52,334 nt of DNA from Mycoplasmataceae bacterium (GTDB lineage: Bacteria > Bacillota_I > Bacilli_A > Mycoplasmatales > Mycoplasmoidaceae): assembly GCA_031258945.1 (NCBI GenBank), contig JAIRME010000004.1, positions 1 through 52,334 on the forward strand. The letters run 5' to 3'. Position 1 is the first letter of the stretch. Each line of letters opens with the position of its first letter. The notes below the pieces were generated by a model, which saw only the letters and a program-made list of their open reading frames with translations, did no database searches and was not told the origin of the DNA. The translations under genes and the position numbers were made by a program. Shown here one piece after another: positions 31,511 to 41,189 of the stretch.

Positions 31511-33208
31511 CTATCTGAAATTCATTTTTGTTTTCATTTTTTTGTAAGTATGTATCAAATCAATCTTTAGTGCAATCATATCATTTTTGGTTTTTATATT
31601 GGTAGTAGTAGTAATTGCTACTCCACATAATTGTGTAAAAGCAATAGTTAAAAAAGGAGCAATAAAATTTGGAATATGTGTAAAAGCCAAAAGGCCTTGA
31701 ACTGTTGATTTATCTGCTATGACTGTGGTATACAAAACAATTGTTATGCTCATCATGACTAACATTGAAATTAATTCTCTTCTGTTATGAAATATATTTT
31801 GTCATATTGATATTCTTTTTGAGTATTTCGGTGTTACCCAAAATCAAGATTTCCTTCGTAAAATAACTTTCATGAAAGTTGCTTCAATGTTTTGATAAAA
31901 AATAGCCGATCAAGATAATGAATAAATGGCTATAAAAACAATAAATTTTCATAAACTTATTCTGAATAATAATGTCAAGCATTGATTTAATAATTGTGTA
32001 ATAGAAAATAATATGCTAATGAGTGTAAAAATCCAAATAGCATTTTGATGATAATTTAATCCGAATATTATTGCGTTGATAAATAATGTACAAAATACTG
32101 AAAAATAAGTAAATACTTTCGTGCAAATAACAAACGATAATAAACATCTATATTGGAAATTAATTTTTTTATTCAACAAAATTTTGATGAATTTTAATTC
32201 AGCATATTCAAAAAATAAATATAAATTTCGAATTTGAGCTTTTCGAAAAGAAATAGAATCAGTTTGTATAAAATTACCTGTTGGTGCTAAATTCGAAATA
32301 AAAATTTTATAACCTGCATTTAAAATAGAATAATTAACACCATACATGTCGTTCATAATATCTGTATATTTAAACCCCATTTTTTCTAGACATATTTTCG
32401 AAATAATGGAGCCGTGACCATATCAACGATCAATTCCTATCTTATTATCAACAATAGCATTGCATGAACCGCTATCCAATGAATAACGAATAGCATTTGC
32501 ATAAAACGTGTCTTGGTTATAACTTGACTGAGTCGACTGCACCATTCCAATATTTTCGTTACCTTTAACATAAAAAATTTTCAAATTATCTTCTACAAAG
32601 TTTGGTGGCAACAGTTCGTCAGCATCAACATTGACAATATAATCAAAAGTTTTATCATTAACTTTCAATCAATTATTTAAATTTCCGACTTTATATAATT
32701 CATTATTGTTCCTACGAACAACATTGCATTTATGTTTTTTTGCAAAATCATCAACCATAATTTTAAATTTAGTAGTAACAGAATCATCTAAAATATAAAC
32801 AGCAGAAAATTTATATGTTTGTTTCATGGTAAATAAAAGATTATTTGGTAGAAAATCATCTTTAACTGTAATAAGAAGAAAAACTTTTAAATTCTTATCC
32901 ACTCTAACATCCTTAGTCATTTTTAAAAGTTTACGTGTGTAATACCTTCTTAAAGAATTACTAACTAATATATATATTAAGTTGTATATTCCCATTATTC
33001 AAGTAACAATCATAAAAACACATGATAATATTAAAAAAATTCTAACAGCTATAGGGGAAAACGATTGCAATAATTCAGGCGAATTTCATGGTTTAACCAA
33101 ATAAAAATAAACTATGATAAATACAATTCCTCCTCACAATAAAAAAAACATTGGAAATCAAAATTTCCAATGTTTTTTAAAGCAATTTTTTTCAGACGAT
33201 TTGTTCAT
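31511..33208 (-). CDS. Membrane-bound family 2 glycosyltransferase
   Basis: The 565-aa protein has two N-terminal membrane segments (about 20-38 and 55-80), a GT-A domain with YILDDS and the metal-binding DYIVNVDADEL, and four or more C-terminal helices. This resembles processive beta-glycosyltransferases of the cellulose/hyaluronan synthase class, but the QxxRW product-binding motif is not obvious; SFRKAQIRN occupies a similar position. Acceptor and donor are unknown. A perfect 16-bp hairpin lies in its first codons. Several TGAs encode Trp. The start may instead be Met20 downstream of the hairpin. Confidence 0.8.
33143..33178. terminator. Perfect 16-bp hairpin with A/T flanks inside the 5' end of the glycosyltransferase gene
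   Basis: Arms 33143-33158 and 33163-33178 pair perfectly around the loop CAAA. Both strands read a GC-containing stem followed by six or more T, so it looks like a bidirectional intrinsic terminator. It lies about 30-65 nt inside the minus-strand glycosyltransferase frame, so it may be an attenuator, or the true start may be downstream. Confidence 0.6.
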
Positions 33209-33228
33209 TCTTTGCTAAGTATACAAAT

Positions 33229-34323
33229 TTATTTTTTTAATAATTTAACTATGTGATGTATATAAATAAAGGCTGTTATTTTTTTTCATCATGAATTTGG
33301 TAAAATAATCTGAAAATTATTTGATTCAAATATTTTTTTAATTTGATGTAGAAATTCTTTACATTTGATTATTTGGTTTTCGTTTAATTCTTCTCTTATT
33401 TTCTTTCCCCTTAAAGTTCGACTAAATACCATACCTATGTTCATTAATACGATAAATAAAGAATTCCTAACTATCACATTACATAATTTAATGTATGAAT
33501 CGTCCCTCCCCATTAAGTCACATTTTTCTTTTAACTCATCACAAATTTGTTTAAAATTAAGAAAATTATCCGTCAAACGATGAAAAGCAATATTTGGTTT
33601 ATTCATTTGAGACATCATATTTTTAAAATAGTAATAAGTTGGAGAATAGACAAATGCAATTTTAGGATTGTAAGCAAATAAAATCGACAGTAATAAATGA
33701 TCTTCACCACACGAAGTATTATGTGAATACTTAAAATTAGTTTTAATAAAAAAATCTGATTTTACTAATACATTTCATATATAAAAAAGATTATTATTTA
33801 TATATTGGATTAGAGTGGTACGTTTTGAAAAATGATTAGAAAATCAATTCATTTTTATCTTTTTGTTACTTTTGTAAATATAAGATTTTGCAAATGTTAA
33901 TTCTGCATTAGTCTCTTGAGCAACTTTATACATTTTAAATAATCCATCTTTTTCAACAAAATCATCGGCATCAACAAAATAAAAATATTCAGTTTTTACA
34001 TGATTTAATAATTGCTGTCTAGCATGTGACGTTCCTTGATTTATTCGGTTATCCAAAATTATGATGTTGTCATATTTTGTCACATATTTACGCAATATTT
34101 TTAGTGTTTTATCATTGCTACCATCATCATAACAAATGATACAATACATATTTTTATCAAAAGTACTATTTATCAAACTATCTAAGCAACGATTAATATA
34201 TTTTTCAACATTGTAGCAAGGAATAAGAATAGAAATTTTATATTTACAATTAAAATTGTTCACATTTTCTTTAAATCGATTAATCATAATAAAAATCAAA
34301 TTATATGTTTTAATGTTAGACAT
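33229..34323 (-). CDS. Family 2 glycosyltransferase
   Basis: The 364-aa protein has a GT-A fold start KISILIPCYNVEKYINRCL, the nucleotide motif ICYDDGSND and the metal-binding YFVDADDF, followed by GEDHLL in the acceptor region. It is soluble or peripherally membrane-bound. It is separate from the GT2 at 31511 by 20 nt and transcribed the same way. The start is uncertain: ATG 34323 shares bases with the divergent PAP2 start, while ATG 34287 (MINRFKEN) lies 12 nt downstream of a TATAAT at 34300-34305 and would remove only 12 residues ahead of the domain. Confidence 0.82.
34300..34305 (-). promoter_or_regulatory. Possible -10 box favouring the downstream start of the GT2 gene
   Basis: TATAAT on the minus strand lies between the two candidate ATGs (34323 and 34287), 12 nt before the second. 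If used, it makes 34287 the start and gives a very short leader. Confidence 0.4.
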
Positions 34324-35236
34324 GATAAGCAAAGAATGAGTACATCCAAAATGATATCAAAAAGTTGTTAGACACATCTTCGTTGCTCTTCTACCAACCA
34401 TTATTTTATTCGCATTACAGCATTGATTGTGATTTATTGCTTGTACTATAGTTAAATCTTATCCTGATAATATTTTGTTAAAACCATGAACTCCACTAGA
34501 CGAGTTTCATGTCACTGCTGCTAATTCATGATTTGTAATTTTTTATGGTTTAAGTTTTGCGTGATGATTAATAATTCCAATCATTATTTATAATGTTTAT
34601 GGAAAAAAACTATATTATCGCTACATATGAACATTAACTATTATGTATCTTGTAGGATTCGTTATTTTTTTAGTTATTCCCACTTCTTCTTCAGAACTAT
34701 ATGCTAATGATAAAGCTTCAATAACTGGAAATGATTTTTTTTCCAGATTTATTAAAGATAATATGCGTAGTCATAACTCAGGCGTTTGTGCTATTCCTTC
34801 TTTCCATGTAATTGGAACCTATTCAATTTGATTAGTACAACGTTCATCTTTGAGTAAAAAATATGAAATAAAAATTGATAGGAAAGGTAATATCATTTTT
34901 TTTACGATAAGTAGTTTTTTTACACTAATGGTGAGTTTGTCAATATTTATGATTCACCAACACTATTTTGTAGATTTCCCAACAGCTGTAGTGGTTTGTG
35001 AAATAGTTTATTGAATTGTAACCAAACTTGAAAAAAGACCTAACCCTATGCAAAAACTGTTTACTAATTTTAATGTTGGTTTGCTGTTTGAACAAAATCA
35101 AAATGTTAGTTGGGGGGGGACTTGATCTAACAAAATACAAAAAGCAAAATACTATAAATTGTGATATGTTTTAATAATAATTCTATTTTTGCTTATATGT
35201 ATTGGATTAATTTATAGTTTCAGTATAGGACTATAA
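34322..35236 (+). CDS. PAP2-type membrane phosphatase/phosphotransferase with a G8 tract
   Basis: The 304-aa polytopic protein has about six membrane segments. The PAP2 motifs are visible as IPSFHVIGTY (PSFH at 159-162, in place of PSGH) and HQHYFVDFPTA with the second His and the Asp (about 211-220); the first KX6RP motif is not clear. The family dephosphorylates lipid phosphates or transfers phospho-groups in the membrane. Codons 264-266 lie in a run of eight G (35112-35119); slipping by one base would replace the last 38 residues, including the final helix, with a short tail. Many TGAs encode Trp. It sits among glycosyltransferases, so a glycolipid or polyprenyl-phosphate role is likely. 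Confidence 0.75.
35112..35119 (+). repeat. G8 homopolymer in the PAP2 gene
   Basis: Eight consecutive G in an AT-rich coding sequence. The present length keeps the frame open to the TAA at 35234-35236. Confidence 0.85.
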
Positions 35237-35276
35237 AAATTAAACATATAATTCACGATTTTTTGGGTATTACCCC

Positions 35277-35468
35277 GAAGTAGGTTTGTACATAATATTG
35301 ACGTTTTTTTCAAGACTCTGCTCGAAAATTAGCTCATTCTTTAAGAGTTACTACGAATATATTCTAGTGTTATTTTTATTTTTTCTAACATAAACTATTT
35401 GCTCTGTTATTTATTAGAATGTACTTCCTTCATTTTATTAATAAATTATTCCGTCAACTTCTTTCACC
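35277..35468 (-). pseudogene. Decayed duplicate of the ppa 3' end and the start of the 95-aa gene
   Basis: About 190 nt align to 36270-36448 with many point changes and small indels. Shared stretches include CATAATATTGACGTTTTTT, AAAATTAGCTCATTCTT and TACGAATATATTCT. In the copy the 95-aa frame is broken within 17 codons and the ppa tail has a TAA at the place of a Tyr codon. The order (end of ppa, then start of the small gene) is preserved, so the two loci arose by a tandem duplication of about 1 kb. Homology stops at a run of eight C. Confidence 0.8.
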
Positions 35469-35474
35469 CCCCCC
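35467..35474 (+). repeat. C8 homopolymer at the end of the decayed duplication
   Basis: Eight C in an intergenic position exactly where similarity to ppa ends. Confidence 0.8.
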
Positions 35475-35583
35475 ATAGAAAATTAGGTGAGCTAACCCTT
35501 CTATATGATAATCATAATGAGGATACATAATACATGATCTAAAAAGCTGATAATTCTTCTTTACAAAAGCAGAAAAATTCGTG

Positions 35584-35904
35584 TTATTTAAGATTATTAC
35601 GTTTTAAAACATCAAAAATAGTAATGACATTTTGTTCAAGATTATTAATTCGTGGTTCAAAAACATTGTTAGACCAATCTGAAAACCACTTAGGTGGTCT
35701 TGATATTTTTTTATTATTACTAAATCTAGTATTAATTCTTGTTTTTATAACAATATGATCACCTACCATAACGGGATTATGACTTGATTGAATAATTTTA
35801 TGTTCCGTCATTTTAACTTTCGCTTTGACCTCTTTATTATAACTCATAACTATTCTATCTATATTTGCTCCAAAAATTATTTGAATCAAACAATTATGAA
35901 TCAT
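35584..35904 (-). CDS. Hypothetical protein, possibly a decayed remnant
   Basis: The frame encodes up to 106 aa; an internal Met at 35847 (MSYNKEVK) is an equally good start. The C-terminal part has a Pro-Pro-Lys-Trp-Phe segment then EPRINNLEQNV, suggesting a short helix or coiled coil, a layout reminiscent of small phage or mobile-element proteins. Upstream in the same frame, codons look coding for about 33 residues (to about 36050) but are separated by a TAA, so the gene may once have been longer. I do not recognise the family. Confidence 0.5.
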   Translation of the reverse strand: MIHNCLIQIIFGANIDRIVMSYNKEVKAKVKMTEHKIIQSSHNPVMVGDHIVIKTRINTRFSNNKKISRPPKWFSDWSNNVFEPRINNLEQNVITIFDVLKRNNLK

Positions 35905-36100
35905 GAAATTAAAAAATTTGTCTGAAATTTGTCCTGAAATTATCCGATTTTAATTTTTTAGATGTCCGTGAAATGTACATTTAATAATATCGCTTTGTTG
36001 ATTTTTAGACAATTTAACAAAATTAACGGCACCACTATTTAATGAAGACGATTAATTAAAGATTTTTTTCGGAATGTTTTTGAATATTAATCTAATATAA
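35905..36100. other. Non-coding or eroded DNA
   Basis: No intact gene is seen. A minus-strand stretch with coding character (ending FHGHLKN before a TAA) lies in frame with the gene at 35584-35904, which suggests erosion of a longer gene. Confidence 0.4.
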
Positions 36101-36388
36101 CTATTCGTCAGCAAATGAATCAACATCATCACCTGCAAGTATTTCTACTTTTTGTGTTAAACTTTCAGTTGGTTTGCTGATATGTTTACCTTGAGCAACA
36201 AATTCTTTTCGTTTGTTTAGACGTTCTAAAAATTGAACATATGATTTACGATCTTTCAGGTATCATTCTGGAGTAGGTTGTGCATAATATTGACGTTTTT
36301 TGTTCCAAGATTCCATTCGAAAATTAGCTCATTCTTCAGGAGTTAAACTACGAATATATTCTGGTGTTATTTTTATTTTTTCTGACAT
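36101..36388 (-). CDS. Small hypothetical protein, 95 aa, downstream of ppa
   Basis: The 95-aa product begins MSEKIKITPEYIRSLTPEEW and contains Tyr- and Lys-rich helices (WNKKRQYYAQPTPEWYL) and an acidic tail. Two TGAs encode Trp. It begins 4 nt after the ppa stop, so it is in the ppa operon. It has no membrane segment. The decayed copy of its first codons about 1 kb downstream shows that the ppa-small gene pair was duplicated as a unit. Function is unknown. Confidence 0.72.
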
Positions 36389-36391
36389 AAA

Positions 36392-36952
36392 TTATTTGAC
36401 CTTGTATTTATTAGGATGTGCTTTCTTCATTTTGCTAATGAACTCTTCTTTTGGTAATGAACGATACTTATCCATTAGTTTGACACATTCGTGATATTCT
36501 TTAATCGCTCATTCCACATTTCTGAATCCTTTAACAACAACTTTCTTATTTTGTAAAAGCTTATATGTTTCAAAAAAATTCTTAATTTCCTTTAATGTGT
36601 GTTCAGGAAGATCTTCGATGGAATTTTTGCTTGCATAGCGTGGGTCAACAGCAATTACACCAATTAATTTGGTGTCAGTTTCACCATCATCAATCATTTC
36701 CATCGCACCCAAAATACGAGTTGGTACTACCGTGCCTGGATTAAATGGTTGTTGTGCATAAACTAATACATCCAACTCATCACCATCTCAATCTAAAGCT
36801 TCAGGAATAAAACCATAATTTTGAGGATACACATTAGCACCATACAAGATACGGTCAACTTTTATTTGTTTAGTTTTACGATCGTATTCGTACTTTATTT
36901 TTGAATCCTTAGGGATCTCAATTGTAACATTCAGTGTTAGTGTTTTGGGCAT
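36392..36952 (-). CDS. ppa: Inorganic pyrophosphatase (family I)
   Basis: The 186-aa enzyme hydrolyses pyrophosphate and so pulls biosynthetic reactions forward. The metal-binding signature DGDELDVLV is intact, with YGFIPEAL before it and IGVIAVDPR after, the usual spacing. The N-terminus [22 protein letters not shown] fits the family. Two TGAs encode Trp. It shares an operon with the 95-aa gene and lies 13 nt after the four-helix membrane protein gene. Confidence 0.95.
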
Positions 36953-36965
36953 TGGTATTTCTTTT

Positions 36966-37490
36966 TTATTTCGAAGTAACTTGTTGTATTACATCAATTC
37001 TAAATAACATAATAGCGACAACAGTGCAAAACCCCACGCCTGTTAAACCAAAGAGTAAATTTAAAACTAAAATGGCCACAAAGTTTCAGCCTAGGAATGC
37101 TGCTGGCATGGCAAATACGCTAACAATGATTGAAAGAACACAAAGAATCCAAGCAATTAATAAAAATTGCTTAATTAACTTTTGATTTTTTAAATCTTTG
37201 ATTTTACTAATTGAACTTTTTTTCCATGCGATTATTACAAAAACAACCACTGGAATTAATAGTATAGAAGATACAATAGACAAAGCATTAGCAAACGGAG
37301 TTAAACCGTTAATCAATAAGCAGAAAAGTCAAATAGTAGCGGCTGTAATAGAAAATATGGCAGCTGTTTTCGGACTGTGTTTCTTTATTGAGTCTGTAAT
37401 TACCTTAACATCTTTCGATAATTCTTTTGTAAATGATCCTTTATTGGTTTTAGCATCATTTGAAGTAGATGAAGTTTTTTCGTTTTCCAT
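36966..37490 (-). CDS. Hypothetical four-helix membrane protein
   Basis: The 174-aa protein has a hydrophilic N-terminus of about 45 residues rich in Ser, Thr and Lys, then about four membrane segments ([70 protein letters not shown]) separated by a basic loop. Two TGAs encode Trp. No family is recognised. It precedes ppa by 13 nt and is divergent from lepA. Confidence 0.72.
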
Positions 37491-37540
37491 AATTTATTTC
37501 TTTCACAAATCTTAACGACATTATAACAATTAGGATTAAA

Positions 37541-37546
37541 TATAAT
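37541..37546 (+). promoter_or_regulatory. -10 box of lepA
   Basis: TATAAT ends 8 nt before the GTG start codon of lepA. The spacing implies a leaderless message beginning at or near a GTG. Confidence 0.55.
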
Positions 37547-37554
37547 AATTAATT

Positions 37555-39357
37555 GTGAATAAACATTACATTCGAAACTTTAGTATCATTGCACATATTG
37601 ATCACGGTAAATCTACATTGAGTGATCGTATTATTGAAATGACGAATACATTATCAAAACGTGAAATGCAAGATCAAATTTTAGATAGCATGGATCTTGA
37701 ACGTGAACGCGGAATTACCATTAAGTTAAATGCTATTGAATTACATTACCATGCAAAAGATAACCAAGAATACATATTACATTTAATTGATACCCCCGGT
37801 CATATTGATTTCACTTATGAAGTATCGCGTAGTCTCGCAGCCTGTGAAGGGGCATTATTAGTGGTAGATGCTACCCAAGGAGTGGAAGCACAAACACTTT
37901 CTAATGTCTATTTAGCTTTAGAGAATAGTTTAGAAATTATTCCAATTATTAATAAAGTGGATTTACCATCTGCTGATATTGAAAAGACTAAAAAAGAAAT
38001 TGAAAATTTAATTGGAATAGACACTAGTATCGCCCCAACTATATCTGCAAAAACAGGACTTAACATTCAAGATGTGTTGGATGCTATTATAAAATATGTA
38101 CCACCACCGATTGGTGATGATAGCCAACCACTTAAAGCCCTAATTTTCGATTCCTATTACGATGCATACAAGGGAGTTATTTGTTTAGTTAGAATTAAAG
38201 ATGGTATTTTAAAAATTGGTCAACATATTAAAATGATGTCCACTAATAAAGATTTTATTGTGACAGAAGTTGGTGTCAGAACACCTAAAATAATTAATCA
38301 AAAATTATTAAGTGCAGGAAATGTAGGATGATTTGCTGCTAGTATTAAAACAGCCCACGATATTAGTGTAGGCGACACGGTTACTGATTTTAATAATCCC
38401 ACCGATAAACCATTAGCTGGTTACAAAAAAATATTACCGATGGTATATTGTGGGATTTATCCAATTGATAACGCCCAATTTGATGCTTTAAAAGATGCCA
38501 TGCAAAAAATTTCATTAAGTGATTCATCATTGACTTATGAATATGAAACATCACAAGCCCTCGGTTATGGTATTCGTTGTGGTTTTTTAGGCTTGCTGCA
38601 CATGGATGTTATTCGTGAACGAATTGCTCGCGAATACAAAATTGATCTAATTATGACTACACCTAGTGTTAAATATAGAATCATCAAAACAGATCATACC
38701 ATTGAAATGATTGATAATCCTTCTAAATTGGTGGACCGTACATTCATTAAGCAAATAGAAGAACCATTTGTAAAGTTAAGCATTACTACACCTGAAGCTC
38801 ATTTAGGAGATATTATGAATTTATGTGCTGCTCATCGAGGTATATATAAAAACTTAGAATACTTAGACAGTATGCGCCACCGTGTTAGTTATGAAATACC
38901 TTTGGGAGAAATTATCTACAATTTTTTCGATCATTTAAAAACTATCTCGCGAGGTTATGCTACAATGGACTATGATTTGTTAGATTATCGTCCACAAAAT
39001 TTAGTGAAAATAGATGTGTTATTAAATAATACAAAAGTAGATGCATTATCATTCATTAGTCATAAAGATTTTGCCTACAATAAAGCTAATAAACTATGTG
39101 TCAAACTAAAAGAATTAATTCCCCGTCAACAATTTGAAGTTCCTATTCAAGCAGCAATTGGTGGAAAAATTATTGCTCGTGAAACCATTAAGGCTATCTA
39201 TAAAAATGTATTAGCTAAATGTTATGGTGGTGATGTTTCTCGTAAGAAGAAATTATTAGAACAACAAAAAGAAGGCAAGAAAAAACTAAAAGCAATTGGT
39301 AATGTTTCAGTACCACAAGATGTTTTTTTGAAACTATTGAATGAAAATGATAATTAA
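37555..39357 (+). CDS. lepA: Elongation factor 4 (LepA)
   Basis: The 600-aa GTPase binds ribosomes and can promote back-translocation. The G domain has [12 protein letters not shown] (G1), RGITIK (G2), [11 protein letters not shown] (G3) and NKVDLP (G4). The LepA-specific C-terminal domain ends [17 protein letters not shown] and [11 protein letters not shown]. One TGA (38329-38331) encodes Trp. The start codon is GTG at 37555, the only start that gives the full G1 strand, and it is preceded by a TATAAT 8 nt away and no Shine-Dalgarno. Confidence 0.97.
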
Positions 39358-39397
39358 CTAAGAATTACTTTTATTTACATTCTATTAAAAATATTCA

Positions 39398-39667
39398 CTA
39401 TTTTCTAATTTCTAGTTTTTTAACCAAAGCACGATATTTTTCTATATCGGTTCGCTCAAGATAATTTAACAAAGAACGTCTTTGTGACACTTTCTTGAAT
39501 AAACCACGCTTAGTTGAAAAATCTTTTTTATTAGTTGACACATGTGTAGTAATTGCATTAATCTCAGCAGTGAGAATTGCAATTTGAACTTCAATTGATC
39601 CTGTGTTTTTATCAGAACCACCAAATTCTTTCACTAATTGTTGCTTAAAAGCTTTACTAATTGCCAT
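39398..39667 (-). CDS. rpsO: Ribosomal protein S15
   Basis: The 89-aa protein is the full family length. It binds 16S rRNA helices 20-22 and starts central-domain assembly. The motifs [33 protein letters not shown] and [12 protein letters not shown] are typical. An AGGAAG ribosome binding site precedes the ATG. It is convergent with lepA and divergent from fumC. Confidence 0.97.
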   Translation of the reverse strand: MAISKAFKQQLVKEFGGSDKNTGSIEVQIAILTAEINAITTHVSTNKKDFSTKRGLFKKVSQRRSLLNYLERTDIEKYRALVKKLEIRK

Positions 39668-39806
39668 TTTATTTTACTTCCTTTGATGTATTTAGCTTAT
39701 GCCATTACCGAGTAATGAAGTGAAGAATTTCATAACCAAGAAATGGTACGATATTATACATTTTAGTATTAGAATAATGGTACATAGATATTAGAAAGCA
39801 AAATAT

Positions 39807-41189
39807 ATGGTCAAAAAAGTAATTAAAACAAGAATAGAGCGTGACTCTCTTGGCGCTATGGAAGTGCCTATCAATAAGTATTGAGGTGCACAAACTCAAA
39901 GAAGTTTAATGAATTTCAACATAGGTTCAGAAATAGTATCGTTAAAACTAATTCATGCTGTAGCAGCTACCAAATGAGCAGCAGCTAGTGCTAATGAAAA
40001 ATGTAAAAAAATGGACAGGGTACGAGCAAGTTTAATTCGTAAAGCTTGTGAAGAAATAATTGCTGGTAAGCTAGATGATAATTTTCCCACTCGTGCTTAT
40101 CAAGCGGGCAGCGGTACACAAACTAACATGAATGTGAACGAAGTTATCGCTCATCGTGCTAATGAAATTGCTAAAAAGAATTTAATTCACCCCAATGATC
40201 ATTGTAATATGTCACAAAGTACTAATGATGTGTACCCAACTGCCATGAATATCACAGCAATTACTTTAATTAATGAACTTTTATTGCCTGCTGTTAATCG
40301 TTTAATTACTACCTGTGAAAAATTACAAGAACACGCTAAAAATGTAATTAAAATGGGCCGCACCCACATTCAAGATGCTCTACCAATCACTTTCGGGCAA
40401 GAAGTAAGCGGATGAGTTTATGCATTAAAAAATGGTAAGCATATGATTCAAGATGCACTTAAATACATGTTTGAAGTAAACATGGGTGGAACAGCAGTAG
40501 GAACTGGTTATAGCGCACCCAAACACTATGATGTCTATTGTGTTACTTTTTTGAACCAAATTTTAAAAACTAGAGAGTTCAAAGTTACACCTAATAAATA
40601 TCATGGCACATGAAGCAAAGATAATTTTGTTCACCTCCATGGAGCAGTGAAGGCCCTTGCTACTAATATTTACAAAATAGCTCAAGATGTTCGATTCTTA
40701 GCAAGTGGTCCTCGTAGCGGTTTTGGTGAAATTACCATCCCTGCGAATGAACCAGGTAGTTCTATCATGCCCGGTAAAGTAAACCCTACTCAATGTGAAG
40801 GTATGGCGATGATTTGCGGGCAAGTAATGGGGCACGATACCACAATCGCTTTTTTAGCAAGTCAAGGTAATTTTGAATTAAATACTTTTGGTACAATACT
40901 AATGCAAAACTTTATTCAATCTATCACTTTATTTGCTGAAATGATTGACTCTTTTAACAAACGTTGTGTTAGTGGCATTACTATTAACCATGATCGCATG
41001 GATCATTATGTTCGTAATTCCCTCATGTTGGTGACAGCTCTAGCTGATTACATAGGTTATGAAAAATCATCAGAAATTGCTAAATATGCTTATAAACACA
41101 AAACAACACTTAAAAAAGCTGCTCTAATTCTAAAATATGTTAGTGAAGCAGAATTTGATAAAGTAGTCGATCCTAAAAAAATGATTTAG
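39807..41189 (+). CDS. fumC: Fumarate hydratase, class II
   Basis: The 460-aa enzyme interconverts fumarate and malate. Family features: KYWGAQTQRSLMNF near the start, SGTQTNMNVNEVIAHRA, GRTHIQDALPITFGQE, and the signature GSSIMPGKVNP (317-327) in the mobile active-site loop. The HIQDA and NVNEVI forms favour fumarase over aspartase. Three TGAs encode Trp. A citric acid cycle is not expected in a mollicute, so it may dispose of fumarate from purine synthesis or serve malate metabolism. It overlaps the end of the convergent FtsK-like gene by 4 nt. Confidence 0.93.

Noticed and set aside
35461-35583. A gene beginning at the ATG before the C8/G8 run
   Set aside because: The frame closes after about 12 codons, and the DNA aligns to the decayed ppa copy.
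39807-41189. Aspartate ammonia-lyase
   Set aside because: The motifs SGTQTNMNVNEVI and GRTHIQDALPITFGQE match fumarase rather than aspartase.
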